A stretch of DNA of 64,000 nucleotides from Rhizobium sp. SSA_523 (GCF_030435705.1 NZ_CP129382.1:558001-622000), one strand, 5' to 3'; counted from the first letter of the stretch, positions 1-9,681 are shown. The notes: generated by a model not told the origin, from the letters alone. Translations and numbers: made by a program.

Positions 1-360
1 CCGCGCCGTCTTCTTGACGAATTCGATGAGGGCGATGTCGTCCAGCACCGGATCGGTGTCCGGCATCATGATGAAGCTCGTCACGCCGCCGGCTGCCGCG
101 GCGCGTCCGGCCGATTCGATCGTCTCCCGGTGTTCGGCGCCCGGCTCCCCCAGATAGACGCGGGCATCCACGAGACCGGGCGTGGCGACAAGGCCCTGGC
201 AATCGCGGATCTCGGCGCCCTCCGGGGCGCCCTGGTTCTGGGCGTCGCGGCCTGCCGCAAGAATGCGGCCGCTGTCATCGACGACCAGTGTCCCGATCTC
301 GTCGAGATTGCGCGAGGGATCGACGATGCGGGCATTCTTCAGGACGAGAGGCTTGTTCAT
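1..360 (-). CDS. pyrC: Dihydroorotase-like protein, N-terminal 120 codons (cut by window start)
   Basis: The reading frame is open from the ATG at 360 to the window edge. It encodes the N-terminal beta-sandwich and the start of the barrel of the amidohydrolase/dihydroorotase family ([20 protein letters not shown]..., then [18 protein letters not shown] and [15 protein letters not shown]). Its start overlaps the pyrB stop as ATGA, so the two are translationally coupled, as in other bacteria where pyrB precedes a pyrC gene. Family dihydroorotases carry a zinc-binding DxHxHxR near this point. Here the residues are D65-A-R67-V-Y69-L-G71, so both histidines and the arginine are replaced. I infer a non-catalytic, PyrB-associated homologue like the pseudo-DHOase of Pseudomonas. 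The missing C-terminal part prevents checking the other ligands. Confidence 0.85.
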   Translation of the reverse strand, partial: MNKPLVLKNARIVDPSRNLDEIGTLVVDDSGRILAAGRDAQNQGAPEGAEIRDCQGLVATPGLVDARVYLGEPGAEHRETIESAGRAAAAGGVTSFIMMPDTDPVLDDIALIEFVKKTAR

Positions 361-1313
361 GCTCCGGCTCCTTCGCTGCGCGGGCCTCTGTTCTGCGAGA
401 CCAGAAGCGTTTCGAGAACCGCCATGCGCACCGCAACCCCCATTTCCACCTGCGCCTCGATGACGCTCTGAGGCCCGTCTGCCACTTCGGACGCGATCTC
501 CACGCCGCGATTCATGGGCCCGGGATGCATGACGAGCGCGTCCGGCTTCGCCGCCTTCAGCTTGTCGCCATCGAGGCCGAAGAAGTGGAAATATTCCCGC
601 ACGGAAGGCACGAAGGCGCCGGCCATGCGTTCGCGCTGCAGGCGCAGCATCATCACCACATCGGCATCCTTCAGCCCCTCTTCCATCGAGTGGAAAACCT
701 CGACACCCATCTGCGCGATGCCGGAGGGCAGCAGCGTTGCCGGTGCCACGACGCGCACGCGGGCGCCCATGGCGTTGAGGAGCAGGATGTTCGACCGTGC
801 CACGCGCGAATGCAGGACATCGCCGCAAATGGCGACGATGATGCGCGACAGCTTGCCCTTGGCGCGACGGATCGTCAGCGCATCGAGGAGCGCCTGGGTC
901 GGATGCTCGTGCTGCCCGTCGCCGGCATTGATGACGGAGCAGGCCACCTTCTGCGACAGAAGGGCGGCGGCGCCGGCGCTTGCATGGCGGATGACCAGCA
1001 CATCGGGCCGCATGGCATTCAAGGTCATGGCCGTATCGATGAGCGTCTCGCCCTTCTTGACCGAGGAGTTCCCGACGGACATGTTCATCACGTCGGCGCC
1101 GAGGCGCTTGCCGGCCAGTTCGAAGGAGGACTGGGTGCGGGTGGAGGCTTCGAAGAAGAGATTGATCTGCGTCAGTCCGCGCAGCGTCGACGTTTTCTTC
1201 TCCACCTGCCGGCTGATCTTGACCGCCTCGTCGGCCTTGTCGAGAAGGAAGGTGATGTCCTGCTCGGTCAGGCCCTTGATCCCGAGGAGATGGCGGTGGG
1301 GAAAGAAGACCAC
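357..1313 (-). CDS. pyrB: Aspartate carbamoyltransferase catalytic chain
   Basis: 318 aa, the usual length of the catalytic subunit. It condenses carbamoyl phosphate with L-aspartate in the committed step of pyrimidine synthesis, in the cytoplasm. The carbamoyl-phosphate loop S57-T-R-T60 lies in [14 protein letters not shown], and the second-domain motifs HPTQALLD and [10 protein letters not shown] are present. The start [12 protein letters not shown] is well placed, 31 bases downstream of a good promoter. The gene runs into the pyrC-like gene with a 4-base overlap. No pyrI regulatory chain is seen nearby, which suits the type in which a PyrC-like partner completes the holoenzyme. Confidence 0.97.
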   Translation of the reverse strand: MVFFPHRHLLGIKGLTEQDITFLLDKADEAVKISRQVEKKTSTLRGLTQINLFFEASTRTQSSFELAGKRLGADVMNMSVGNSSVKKGETLIDTAMTLNAMRPDVLVIRHASAGAAALLSQKVACSVINAGDGQHEHPTQALLDALTIRRAKGKLSRIIVAICGDVLHSRVARSNILLLNAMGARVRVVAPATLLPSGIAQMGVEVFHSMEEGLKDADVVMMLRLQRERMAGAFVPSVREYFHFFGLDGDKLKAAKPDALVMHPGPMNRGVEIASEVADGPQSVIEAQVEMGVAVRMAVLETLLVSQNRGPRSEGAGA

Positions 1314-1343
1314 GTAAAAACGTCCTCCGCTGATGTCACGCGG

Positions 1344-1372
1344 TCTATAGAGACAGGCAGGCCACGGGGCAA
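1344..1372 (-). promoter_or_regulatory. Putative promoter of pyrB
   Basis: On the minus strand TTGCCC (complement of 1367-1372) and TATAGA (complement of 1344-1349) are separated by exactly 17 bases, 31 bases upstream of the pyrB ATG. This matches the housekeeping sigma factor pattern of alphaproteobacteria. Assigned by eye only. Confidence 0.5.
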
Positions 1373-1439
1373 GCGGATGCTTTCATCGAGGCGATGAGAT
1401 CCCCATGCAATTTCCGCCAATATAGATTACAAGCACGGC

Positions 1440-3092
1440 ATGAATCAAATGACCCGGACCGACGATACATTCAACGAGCTGAACCAGCCCAGCCTCTGGT
1501 CCGGTATCAATGCCTACAGGACAGACCCGCTGATGGTGGATCTGACCGCGGGGCTGCATCGCAGCGTGCGCGAGGAATTTGACGCGCTCGGCCGCTATGT
1601 CACCTCGCCGGAAGCGCAGGAACTGGCGCGGATGGCCAATGAGAATCCGCCGAAGCTGAAGACGCACGGGCCGCGCGGCGAAAGGCTGGATACGGTGGAA
1701 TTCCATCCGGCCTGGCATGCGCTGATGCGCCGGTCCATGGCCAGCGGCCTGCATTCCTCGCTGTGGGAAAATGCGCCGGAATCGCGCAATGCGCAGCACC
1801 GCGCCCGCGCCGCACGCTTTTATCTGTCCTCGCAGCTGGAATGCGGCCATCTGTGCCCGCTGACGATGACGAGCGCCTCTGTGGCGGCGATGATGGCTTC
1901 GCCGCGGGTGCACAAGGAATGGGCGCCGCGGATCCTGTCGCGTAAATATGACAGCTCCAATCGACCCGCCTTCCAGAAGAGCGCCATCACGCTTGGCATG
2001 GGCATGACGGAGAAACAGGGCGGCACGGATGTGCGGGCCAACCGCTCCACCGCCGAACGGGTGGGCGAGGGGGTCTACCGCCTGTCAGGCCACAAATGGT
2101 TCATGTCGGCGCCGATGAGCGATGCCTTCATCATGCTCGCCAAGACGCAGGAAGGGATATGCTGCTTCCTGGTGCCGCGGCTTCTGGAGGACGGCACCGC
2201 CAACGGGCTGCAATTCCAGCGGCTGAAGGACAAGCTCGGCAATCGTTCCAACGCTTCGTCCGAAGTCGAATTCTCCGATGCCTTCGGCTATCTCCTCGGC
2301 GAAGCCGGCGGTGGCGTGCGCACCATTCTCGACATGGTGACGCTGACCCGCCTCGATTGCGCTTTGGCATCGTCCGGCATCATGCGCGCCTCGCTGGCCG
2401 AAGCCGTGCATCACTGCCGCGGTCGGTCCGTCTTCGGCAAGAACCTGATCGACCAGCCGCTGATGACGCGCGTCCTGGCCGATATGGCGCTCGACGTGGC
2501 CGCCGCGACCGCTCTCTCTTACCGCCTGGCCGAATCCTTCGACAAAGCGGGCAGCAATCCCGCCGATGCGGCCTATGCGCGGGTCATGACGCCGGTGATT
2601 AAATATTGGGTCTGCAAGATCGCCCCCTCGCTGATCTACGAGGCGATGGAGTGCCTGGGCGGAAACGGCTATGTGGAAGAGCGCCCGCTTGCCCGCCATT
2701 ACCGCGAGGCACCGGTCAATGCGATCTGGGAAGGCTCGGGCAATGTCATGGCGCTCGACGTTTTGCGCGTGCTCAGCCGCGGACGGGATCTCTTCGAGAC
2801 TGTCTTCGCCTCTCTCGAGCGCGATCTGGGGCCGAGCGGCCGCAAGACGACGGATGTCCTGCGGGCCGCCATGGCGCTTGCAGAGCGGGACGAGGGGGCG
2901 GCGCGCCTTCTCGTCGAGCAATTGGCGCTGGCAGCCGGTGCCGCCGAACTCTTCCGGCTCGGTGCCGGCAAGATCGCCGACGCCTTTCTGGAAACAAGGC
3001 TCGCAGGCGGCTGGCGCACCACCTATGGCATGCTCGATTCGCGCTTCGACGCCGCCTATATCGTCGATCTTCTCTATCCCGCCGCCAATTGA
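1440..3092 (+). CDS. aidB: AidB-type acyl-CoA dehydrogenase family protein
   Basis: 550 aa, close to E. coli AidB (541 aa). It has the acyl-CoA dehydrogenase fold: an N-terminal helical region, then GMGMTEKQGGTDVRAN near residues 186-200, which is the AidB-specific version of the FAD/substrate signature, then the middle beta domain and the C-terminal helical domain with ECLGGNGYVEE. AidB proteins bind FAD and duplex DNA, are part of the adaptive response to alkylation in E. coli, and have weak isovaleryl-CoA dehydrogenase activity. Whether this one protects DNA or works in metabolism cannot be told from sequence. It is divergent from pyrB and alone in its transcription unit. A start three codons later (1449) is also possible. 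Confidence 0.88.
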   Translation: MNQMTRTDDTFNELNQPSLWSGINAYRTDPLMVDLTAGLHRSVREEFDALGRYVTSPEAQELARMANENPPKLKTHGPRGERLDTVEFHPAWHALMRRSMASGLHSSLWENAPESRNAQHRARAARFYLSSQLECGHLCPLTMTSASVAAMMASPRVHKEWAPRILSRKYDSSNRPAFQKSAITLGMGMTEKQGGTDVRANRSTAERVGEGVYRLSGHKWFMSAPMSDAFIMLAKTQEGICCFLVPRLLEDGTANGLQFQRLKDKLGNRSNASSEVEFSDAFGYLLGEAGGGVRTILDMVTLTRLDCALASSGIMRASLAEAVHHCRGRSVFGKNLIDQPLMTRVLADMALDVAAATALSYRLAESFDKAGSNPADAAYARVMTPVIKYWVCKIAPSLIYEAMECLGGNGYVEERPLARHYREAPVNAIWEGSGNVMALDVLRVLSRGRDLFETVFASLERDLGPSGRKTTDVLRAAMALAERDEGAARLLVEQLALAAGAAELFRLGAGKIADAFLETRLAGGWRTTYGMLDSRFDAAYIVDLLYPAAN

Positions 3093-3305
3093 CCGCACGC
3101 AGCCGTATGCCGCGCTGCGTCTTCCAGCCTTTCCACAGCCTGCGCGCGACCCGGTAAAGCCGGCAAAGGCTGGCAAAAGCGGCCGCTTGCGCCAGTGACA
3201 GTCCGGCGCGCGTTAACCATATTGACGGGTTCGGATTGCACTTTGCCAGCCGTTCTCTACCTTCCCTGTTAACGAAATGTTAACCATGCGTCGAAGGGTC
3301 GAGCC

Positions 3306-3476
3306 GTGCCGGGAAACCGCGTCTACAGTCTTGCGTTGCATCTGACGTCGCTCGCCGTTTTTGCGGTTCTGCCGCTTGATATTGCCGTTCCGGCGGTTGT
3401 TCTGAGCATGATGGCTCTGATCCGCTGGAGCGTCGCACCGGTGGACGAAATGGCGATGAAAGGAGAGGCTGCATGA
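3306..3476 (+). CDS. Small hydrophobic protein, unknown function
   Basis: A 56-aa frame starting with GTG: MPGNRVYSLALHLTSLAVFAVLPLDIAVPAVV... with one or two hydrophobic segments (about residues 9-40) ending [11 protein letters not shown]. Its stop overlaps the ATG of the next gene (ATGA at 3473-3476), which supports translation as the first gene of a two-gene unit. I do not recognise a family. The GTG start is the only candidate in this frame just upstream of the hydrophobic stretch. No longer reading exists, because the nearby ATG at 3286 is in another frame and soon meets a stop. Confidence 0.5.
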   Translation: MPGNRVYSLALHLTSLAVFAVLPLDIAVPAVVLSMMALIRWSVAPVDEMAMKGEAA

Positions 3477-3826
3477 AGTGGTTTCTGATCCTCTGGGCTG
3501 GTCCCGTTCTTCTGCTCGGCGCGTGGTACGGCCTGTCCTACTACGATATGAGCTTCGGCTTCTTCATGCTGACCCGCCAGACGCACGACCTCGTCTTCGA
3601 GATTTACGGCAATATCCTGGGCATTGCGCCGCAGGATCTTCCGCCGCTGGTCGCAAGGGCGATTGCGCTCGATAGTCTCGTCGTGGTTGCGATCCTGGCA
3701 TTCCGGCGGCGAAAGCAGATTGCCGCCTTCTGGCGCAGCCGTCAGTCCGCACGCCCGTCCGAGAGCCAGTCTGTCCGCTCGGTGGCATCGCTCGCCAACA
3801 GGGAAAGCCTGTCCAGCGCGCCCTGA
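3473..3826 (+). CDS. Small membrane protein, DUF6105-like
   Basis: 117 aa. [31 protein letters not shown] begins with a membrane segment (residues 3-20). A soluble stretch with [18 protein letters not shown] follows, then a second membrane segment near [13 protein letters not shown] (about 65-80) and a basic, serine-rich tail. It resembles a family I know only as a domain of unknown function in Rhizobiales (DUF6105); that name is from memory and uncertain. It is coupled by ATGA overlap to the 56-aa gene before it. Its 3' end overlaps the convergent ruvX by 85 bases, so the low-complexity tail ([13 protein letters not shown]) may be evolutionarily loose. Confidence 0.75.
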   Translation: MKWFLILWAGPVLLLGAWYGLSYYDMSFGFFMLTRQTHDLVFEIYGNILGIAPQDLPPLVARAIALDSLVVVAILAFRRRKQIAAFWRSRQSARPSESQSVRSVASLANRESLSSAP

Positions 3827-4272
3827 AGGATGAAGGACGCTGCCGCCGAATCAATGCGCTCGGCCCGTTTGGCGCGCGAGACATCCATTTCGAGCAGCGC
3901 CCGTTCGGCCGCAACGGTCGAAAGCCGTTCATCCCAGAAGACGAAGGGAATATCGGTCTTCTCGCCCATGGTTCGGACGAAGGCGCGGGTCGCCTGGACG
4001 CGCGGCCCGGCCGAGCCATCCATGTTCATCGGCAGGCCGATGATGAAGCCCGCCACCTTCTCCCGGGCTGCGAAAGCCAGGAGAACCTCGGCATCCTTGG
4101 TGAATTTCACCCGTTTGATCACCGGGCGCGGGCTCGCAAAGCGGCGGCCGAGATCCGACATGGCAAGGCCGATCGTCTTGGTGCCGAGGTCGAGCCCGGC
4201 AATCGCCTGGCCGGGCTGGAGCGTGGCTGCCAGTTCCTCGATCGTGCATGTCGCCACGCTGTTCTCCTTCAT
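3742..4272 (-). CDS. ruvX: RuvX/YqgF-type Holliday junction resolvase-like protein
   Basis: 176 aa. RNase H-fold protein with the first catalytic aspartate in [15 protein letters not shown] (D28), [11 protein letters not shown], and [14 protein letters not shown] in the second half. YqgF proteins are essential or near-essential in many bacteria, with roles reported in pre-16S rRNA 5'-end maturation and proposed in recombination. It has a 20-residue N-terminal extension ([21 protein letters not shown]) before the conserved domain, common in rhizobial copies. Its 3' end overlaps the convergent membrane-protein gene. It is divergent from the metallo-hydrolase gene at 4444. Confidence 0.93.
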   Translation of the reverse strand: MKENSVATCTIEELAATLQPGQAIAGLDLGTKTIGLAMSDLGRRFASPRPVIKRVKFTKDAEVLLAFAAREKVAGFIIGLPMNMDGSAGPRVQATRAFVRTMGEKTDIPFVFWDERLSTVAAERALLEMDVSRAKRAERIDSAAASFILQGALDRLSLLASDATERTDWLSDGRAD

Positions 4273-4443
4273 CGGGCGGCTGCCCGCTTTCCTTCTCTCG
4301 GCCGAGGCTTATATGGTGGCGCGAGAGAGCGCCGATCGAGGACCTGCCGGCCCTGTATCTGCCTCCCGCGCCGATCACACCATTCGCCGCTCGGTCAGGC
4401 CGAGCCATCACATCAAATCGAAGAGATAACAAGGAGATTTTCC

Positions 4444-5148
4444 ATGAAGATCACCTGGCTAGGCCACTCCGCCTTCCGGATCGAGACCGAGGATGCCAAG
4501 ATCCTGATCGATCCCTTCCTCACCGGAAACCCTGCCTTTGCCGATCATGATCGCAAGATGGCCGCCGAGGGCGTCACCCATATCCTTCTGACCCATGGCC
4601 ATGGCGATCATGTGGGCGACACCATCGCGCTTGCGGCGGAAACCGGTGCCGTGGTGCTGGCCAATGCCGATCTCGCCGCATGGCTTGGCGCAAAAGGCGT
4701 GACGCGGCTGGAAATGGGCAATACCGGCGGCACCGTCAGTTTCGGCAGTTTCACCGCGACCTTCACCCAGGCCCTGCATTCCTCGGCGCAGATCACCGAG
4801 GATGGCGTCTCGCATGCGCTCGGCAATGCCAATGGCCTGATGCTGCATTTCGAGAACGAGCCCTCGCTCCTGCACATGGGCGATACGGATATCTTCACCG
4901 ATATGGGCCTGATCAACGAGCTCCACCAGCCGGATATCGGCCTCGTGCCGATCGGCGATCGGTTCACGATGGGCGGCGCCGTCGCCGCCCTCGCCTGCCA
5001 GCGCTTCTTCGACTTCAAACATGCCATTCCATGCCATTACGGCTCCTTCCCGATCATCGACCAGAGCCCGGAAAAATTCGTGAAAGGCATGGATGGACTG
5101 AAGACCCGGGTGGAAACGCCGAAGGTCGGCACGATCCTGTCCTATTGA
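4444..5148 (+). CDS. UPF0173 family metal-dependent hydrolase
   Basis: 234 aa. Metallo-beta-lactamase fold of the UlaG-like/UPF0173 group: [14 protein letters not shown] at the N-terminus, metal ligands H51-x-H53-x-D55-H56 in [13 protein letters not shown], a third motif [11 protein letters not shown] and a final histidine motif CHYGSFPII. The full set of metal ligands is present, so it should be an active hydrolase, but the substrate of this family is not known. An AAGGAG-like site (aacaaggagattttcc) precedes the ATG. A GC-rich hairpin lies just after the stop. Confidence 0.9.
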   Translation: MKITWLGHSAFRIETEDAKILIDPFLTGNPAFADHDRKMAAEGVTHILLTHGHGDHVGDTIALAAETGAVVLANADLAAWLGAKGVTRLEMGNTGGTVSFGSFTATFTQALHSSAQITEDGVSHALGNANGLMLHFENEPSLLHMGDTDIFTDMGLINELHQPDIGLVPIGDRFTMGGAVAALACQRFFDFKHAIPCHYGSFPIIDQSPEKFVKGMDGLKTRVETPKVGTILSY

Positions 5149-5160
5149 GCGGCAAGAAGC

Positions 5161-5189
5161 GGTTGCGGGTGCTGAGCAAGCCCGCAACC
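5161..5189 (+). terminator. Possible terminator hairpin after the metallo-hydrolase gene
   Basis: GGTTGCGGG (5161-5169) pairs perfectly with CCCGCAACC (5181-5189) around an 11-base loop, 13 bases after the stop codon. No real T-run follows (TTCGCCCC), so termination would be weak or factor-assisted. Confidence 0.35.
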
Positions 5190-5418
5190 CTTCGCCCCTG
5201 ACATCGTGACGCCCCGGCCGGCCCGGTTCGACGTTACGCCTTGTTCTCCCGCCAGCGAGCCCTTGGCCCAGGCTCCCGGCGAAACCCGCGGTCCGGGCCG
5301 GGCGGCGCAACTGTGTCCGCGGGGACGCACCGGCTTTTCATTTCGCCGCGTGAATTTACTTCCAGAGGGCATCGCCCTATCTTTGGCCGGTTCGCATTCG
5401 ATCACGAGCGTGCCGCCA

Positions 5419-7284
5419 ATGAAGACATACGCCGTCAGCCTGCTGCTGGGTCTCAGCCTTGCTTGTGTTTCCAGCGCATCGGGTCGGGCGGCCGAAACGA
5501 TTTTCGCCGAGGGTGTCGAAAGCATTTTCCACGATGACCTGGTGATCAATGCCGATGAGACGGGGCGTCTCATCGAGGTCATGGATCGCCGCGTCCTGCG
5601 CACCGCCGATATTTCCGATGCCGGCAAGTTCTCCTATACCTATGATCCGGACCATCAGACGTTCAGGATCATCGAGGCCTGGGTCGAGCAGGAGGACGGC
5701 AAACGCACCGAAGTGGCGCCGGAGACGGTCCTGATCCGTCCCAGCCGAGCCTCTGAAAATGCTCCCGGCTTCGTTTCCACGCTCACCGCAACGCTCTTGA
5801 TCCCGCAGGTGGTTGTCGGGTCCAAGATCCACGTGAAGGTGGAAAGCCATACCTTCAAGCCGTTTTCGGCCACCGGCTACAACGCGTTTTTCTTCGCGCC
5901 GCTGCTGCGCGCCAGCGATGTCAATGTCACGATCCAGGCGCCGGCGGATCTGCCTTTGTCGCTCGGCTGGCGCAACGGCTTCAAGGTAACCGACACGACG
6001 CAGGCCGGCCAGCGGCTGATCCGGGCCACCGCGCAGGTGCGTGACGTGTCTGTCGAAAGCGAGGAGCGGCACATGCCGCCCTTTGTCGATCTGATGCCGC
6101 TTCTGACCGTCTCAACCCTGAAGGGCTATGAGGATCTCGGGCGGCGGTATCATGTCCTGGCAGCCGGCAAGGATGCCGTGACGCCGGAAATCCAGGCCCT
6201 TGCCGACCAGGTGACAGCCGGAAAGACGGGCCGCGAGGCGGCGCAGTCTCTCTATGACTGGCTGGCGCGCAACATCCGCTACGTGGCCGTCTATCTCAGC
6301 GACGAGGCCGGCTATGTTCCGCATGATGCGGCCGCGGTGCTGAAAGCCGGCTATGGCGACTGCAAGGATCACGTGGTTCTCCTGCAGGCCCTGCTGAAGG
6401 CCAGGGGCATCCGGTCGGAGCCGGTCATCGTCAAGTGGACCCAGGCGCGCAAGGATTGGCCGGCACCGGAAACGGGCGCCTTCAACCACATGATCCTCTA
6501 CCTGCCGGATTACGACCTCTACGCCAATCCGACCGATAAATTCGCGCCTTTCGGCGTGCTGGATTATGCGCTCACCGACAAGCAGGTCCTGCATGCCACG
6601 GCCGAGCCCACCATGCGGCGGACGCCGGGGCTGAAGCCGGAGGATGCGGTTTTCACCACTGAGGGCGCCATCACCATCGCCGCCGACGGATCGATGACCG
6701 GCACGGCCACGGCAACGGCGACGCCGCTGCTCAGCATCTATCTTCGCCATGCGCTCTCCACCGAGAAGCGGCGCAAGGAGGGCATGAAGACCGCTGCCGC
6801 CGACCTGCCCCAACCGTCGCTTGGCCAGCTGACCACCACCGATCCTCAGGATATCGACCTCCCCTTCGATCTGACGATGAGCTGGCGGGCGGCGCGCGCC
6901 GTGCGGCTGTCCGGGTTCATCATGCCGGACCTGCCGGACTTTGCGCCGAACGACCCGCCGCAGACCTATCTCGACACGGGCGAGGCGCGGCGTTTTCCCG
7001 TTCTTCTCGGTCCCAAGGTGCTGAACTGGCGTTTCACCGTAACGCCGCCAGCCGACCGCAGCTTTGTCGTCGTTCCCGACGACACCCATGTCGAAAACGC
7101 CGCCGGGAGTTATGAGGCGCATTACCGCAGCCAGGATGGCAGCCTCCTCGTCAGCCGCAGGCTGGTGCTGAAGCCGATGGAAATGTCTGCCGATGGCTAT
7201 GCGGCTGTCGATGCTCTCGCCAGAGCCTGGATCGAGGATCAGAGTTCGGTTGTCGCCTTGCGCAAGGCGCCGGGCAAATCGTGA
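5419..7284 (+). CDS. Exported DUF3857 / transglutaminase-like protein
   Basis: 621 aa from the ATG at 5419, chosen because it gives a clean signal peptide (MKTYAVSLLLGLSLACVSSASGRAAE); the open frame upstream has no such start. The N-terminal half (about 30-270) resembles the beta-rich DUF3857 domain. A transglutaminase-like core follows with the papain-type triad C315 (GYGDCKDH), H357 (AFNHMILY) and D373 (ANPTDKF). The C-terminal third is a beta-rich domain. Such proteins sit in the periplasm or outer envelope and are thought to act on or bind peptides; the substrate is unknown. It stands alone, with hairpins and gaps on both sides. Confidence 0.85.
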   Translation: MKTYAVSLLLGLSLACVSSASGRAAETIFAEGVESIFHDDLVINADETGRLIEVMDRRVLRTADISDAGKFSYTYDPDHQTFRIIEAWVEQEDGKRTEVAPETVLIRPSRASENAPGFVSTLTATLLIPQVVVGSKIHVKVESHTFKPFSATGYNAFFFAPLLRASDVNVTIQAPADLPLSLGWRNGFKVTDTTQAGQRLIRATAQVRDVSVESEERHMPPFVDLMPLLTVSTLKGYEDLGRRYHVLAAGKDAVTPEIQALADQVTAGKTGREAAQSLYDWLARNIRYVAVYLSDEAGYVPHDAAAVLKAGYGDCKDHVVLLQALLKARGIRSEPVIVKWTQARKDWPAPETGAFNHMILYLPDYDLYANPTDKFAPFGVLDYALTDKQVLHATAEPTMRRTPGLKPEDAVFTTEGAITIAADGSMTGTATATATPLLSIYLRHALSTEKRRKEGMKTAAADLPQPSLGQLTTTDPQDIDLPFDLTMSWRAARAVRLSGFIMPDLPDFAPNDPPQTYLDTGEARRFPVLLGPKVLNWRFTVTPPADRSFVVVPDDTHVENAAGSYEAHYRSQDGSLLVSRRLVLKPMEMSADGYAAVDALARAWIEDQSSVVALRKAPGKS

Positions 7285-7431
7285 GAGGCTCCTGCAGGTG
7301 CGAAAGCGGCCCCTGCAGACTTCGAGGCGGGCAGCGACGTCCCAGACAAGCCCTTGGCACCGGGCCGCCCTCTCTTTGACCGACTGATGTCTGTCCGGCA
7401 GTCTTTGCGACAGCTGCCTTCGCTAAAGCCG

Positions 7432-7460
7432 TTGCGCAGCTCTGGCCGGGCCATTATAGC
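7432..7460 (+). promoter_or_regulatory. Putative promoter of gatC-gatA
   Basis: TTGCGC at 7432-7437 and TTATAG at 7454-7459 (16-base spacer, 17 if read as TATAGC), about 30 bases before the gatC start. Assigned by eye. Confidence 0.4.
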
Positions 7461-7486
7461 GGGAGGGAAATCAGAGCCGGAGAAAG

Positions 7487-7777
7487 ATGATGTCCGTCGA
7501 CCTTGCTACCGTAAAGCGCGTTGCGCGCCTCTCCCGTATTGCCGTGACCGATGAGGAGGCGGAGCGGATGACCGCGGAGCTGAACGGCATTCTGGGCTTC
7601 GTGGAGCAGCTTTCGGAAGTCGATGTGTCCGGTGTCGAGCCCATGACCTCGGTCACGCCGATCACCATGCGCCAACGCGAAGATGCGGTCACGGACGGCG
7701 ACAAGGCGGACGATATTGTCGCCAATGCCCCGATCTCGGACCAGAATTTCTTCCTCGTACCGAAGGTCGTCGAGTGA
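7487..7777 (+). CDS. gatC: Aspartyl/glutamyl-tRNA amidotransferase subunit C
   Basis: 96 aa. Small helical subunit of the GatCAB complex, which converts misacylated Glu-tRNA(Gln) and/or Asp-tRNA(Asn) to the amide forms. It holds GatA and GatB together. Diagnostic sequence: [20 protein letters not shown] and the end-region [22 protein letters not shown] site precedes tandem ATGs (7487 and 7490); either may be used. gatA follows after 62 bases in the same direction, while gatB lies 2.8 kb further on, beyond two unrelated genes. Confidence 0.96.
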   Translation: MMSVDLATVKRVARLSRIAVTDEEAERMTAELNGILGFVEQLSEVDVSGVEPMTSVTPITMRQREDAVTDGDKADDIVANAPISDQNFFLVPKVVE

Positions 7778-7839
7778 GCGGCCGTCGCTCTTCTCCGATC
7801 TTCCCATCCCGCACCGTCGAACGAGCCTGAACAAGCACC

Positions 7840-9321
7840 ATGACCGACCTGACAAGCCTGACCATTGCCGCTGCCCGTGACCGGCTGAACGCCCGCGAGA
7901 TTTCCGCCGTCGAGCTGACACAGAGCTATCTCAATGCCATCGAGGCCGCCAACGGCGCCCTGAATGCCTATGTGGCGGTGACGCCGGACAAGGCGCTGGC
8001 CATGGCCAAAGCCTCCGACGAGCGCCTGGCCGGCGGCCGAGGCGGCGCTCTGGAAGGCATTCCGATGGGGGTGAAGGACCTCTTCGCCACCGAGGGCGTG
8101 CATACCCAGGCCTGCAGCCACATCCTCGACGGCTTTTTGCCGAAATATGAATCGACGGTGACCGGAAAGCTCTGGAGCGAAGGCGCGGTCATGCTCGGCA
8201 AGCTCAACATGGACGAGTTCGCCATGGGCTCCTCCAATGAGAGCTCCTATTACGGGCCGGCGGTCAATCCCTGGAAGGCGGAAGGCTCCGACGAGAAGCT
8301 CGTGCCGGGCGGTTCGTCCGGCGGCTCCGCGGCTGCCGTTGCGGCGCATCTATGCGCCGGTGCAACAGCCACCGATACCGGCGGCTCCATTCGCCAGCCG
8401 GCAGCCTTCACCGGAACGGTCGGGATCAAGCCCACCTATGGCCGTTGCTCGCGCTGGGGCATCGTCGCCTATGCCTCCTCGCTCGACCAGGCAGGTCCGA
8501 TCGCCCGCGACGTGCGCGACGCGGCGATTCTTCTGAAATCCATGGCCGGCGTCGACACCAAGGATACGACCTCCGTCGATGTCGCCGTGCCGGATTACGA
8601 AGCCGCGCTCGGCCAGTCGCTGAAGGGCATGAAGATCGGCATTCCGAAGGAATATCGCATTGACGGCATGCCGGAGGAAATCGAAAAGCTCTGGGCACAA
8701 GGTGTCGAGTGGCTGAAGGATGCCGGTGCCGACGTGGTGGAGATCTCGCTGCCGCACACGAAATACGCCCTGCCGGCCTATTATATCGTCGCACCGGCGG
8801 AAGCCTCGTCCAACCTTGCCCGTTATGACGGCGTCCGCTACGGCCTGCGCGTCGAAGGCCGGGACATTGCCGATATGTACGAGAAGACGCGCGCCAGCGG
8901 CTTCGGCAAGGAAGTGCAGCGCCGCATCATGATCGGCACCTATGTTCTCTCCGCCGGTTATTACGACGCCTACTACCTGAAGGCGCAGAAAGTGCGCACG
9001 CTGATCAAGCGGGACTTCGAAGATGCCTTCCATGCCGGCGTCGATGCCATCCTGGCGCCGATCACGCCATCCTCAGCCTTCGCCATCGGCGATAAGGAAC
9101 TCGCCGCGGATCCGGTGAAGATGTACCTGCAGGACGTCTTCACGATCACGGTAAACATGGCCGGCCTGCCGGGCTTGTCGGTTCCCGCCGGTCTCGATCA
9201 CAAGGGTCTGCCGCTCGGCCTGCAGCTGATCGGCAAGCCCTTCGATGAAGAAACGCTGTTCAAGACGGCGCATGTCATCGAGCAGGCGGCCGGCACCTTC
9301 TCGCCGAAGCAGTGGTGGTAA
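7840..9321 (+). CDS. gatA: Aspartyl/glutamyl-tRNA amidotransferase subunit A
   Basis: 493 aa, full length. Amidase-signature enzyme that releases ammonia from glutamine for the GatCAB transamidation. The Ser-cisSer-Lys triad is visible: K79 in PMGVKDLF, S159 in [13 protein letters not shown] and the nucleophile S183 in [11 protein letters not shown]. The C-terminal part ends in the usual amidase tail ([14 protein letters not shown]). It is co-directional with gatC and followed by a very strong hairpin that separates it from the convergent yjhX-like gene. Confidence 0.98.
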   Translation: MTDLTSLTIAAARDRLNAREISAVELTQSYLNAIEAANGALNAYVAVTPDKALAMAKASDERLAGGRGGALEGIPMGVKDLFATEGVHTQACSHILDGFLPKYESTVTGKLWSEGAVMLGKLNMDEFAMGSSNESSYYGPAVNPWKAEGSDEKLVPGGSSGGSAAAVAAHLCAGATATDTGGSIRQPAAFTGTVGIKPTYGRCSRWGIVAYASSLDQAGPIARDVRDAAILLKSMAGVDTKDTTSVDVAVPDYEAALGQSLKGMKIGIPKEYRIDGMPEEIEKLWAQGVEWLKDAGADVVEISLPHTKYALPAYYIVAPAEASSNLARYDGVRYGLRVEGRDIADMYEKTRASGFGKEVQRRIMIGTYVLSAGYYDAYYLKAQKVRTLIKRDFEDAFHAGVDAILAPITPSSAFAIGDKELAADPVKMYLQDVFTITVNMAGLPGLSVPAGLDHKGLPLGLQLIGKPFDEETLFKTAHVIEQAAGTFSPKQWW

Positions 9322-9385
9322 TCGAGCCTCTTATCCGCCCGTGAGCGGCGGAGATGCGACCAGCGAAGACGGAACATCGTCACAG

Positions 9386-9420
9386 ACAAGGCCGGCGCCA
9401 GATCCTGGCGCCGGCCTTGT
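9386..9420. terminator. Bidirectional terminator hairpin between gatA and yjhX
   Basis: A perfect 16-bp stem (9386-9401 with 9405-9420) closes a 3-base loop ATC. It lies 64 bases after the gatA stop and 3 bases beyond the convergent yjhX stop. There is no long T-run on either side, but its position between converging genes and its stability suggest it ends both transcripts. Confidence 0.55.
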
Positions 9421-9423
9421 TCG

Positions 9424-9681
9424 TCACCGGTTGTTCAGTTCCGATCGCACCAGAACCAGCCCGCGTTCGGTGATCCTGTATGGCTTGCCGCCTCGGGAGG
9501 CGATGGCACGCTTCTGCTTCAGTTTCCGGAAGGTTCGAAGGTCGAGGCCGCAAAAGGCCCAGCCCTCGCGGGTAATGAGCTGTACAGCCTCGATCTTGCG
9601 TTGATCGTCACGGGTGAGTTCGATCCTGCCGCCCTGGGCGAGCAGGTGAAGAATGCGCTGTTCCGCGCGTGAAATATCCAT
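9424..9681 (-). CDS. YjhX/TopAI family (UPF0386) toxin-like protein
   Basis: 85 aa from MDISRAEQRILHLLAQGGRIEL, matching the start and length (85 aa) of E. coli YjhX; the longer open frame upstream is not family sequence. Conserved features are REGWAFCGLDLRTFRKLKQKRAI and GGKPYRITERGLVLVR. E. coli YjhX (TopAI) inhibits DNA topoisomerase I and is paired with the acetyltransferase-like YjhQ as antitoxin. Here a GNAT gene lies immediately next to it (9955-10464), but divergently, not in an operon. Whether this protein is toxic is inference. A palindrome at 9731-9745 sits about 50 bases upstream and may be an operator. Confidence 0.85.
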   Translation of the reverse strand: MDISRAEQRILHLLAQGGRIELTRDDQRKIEAVQLITREGWAFCGLDLRTFRKLKQKRAIASRGGKPYRITERGLVLVRSELNNR

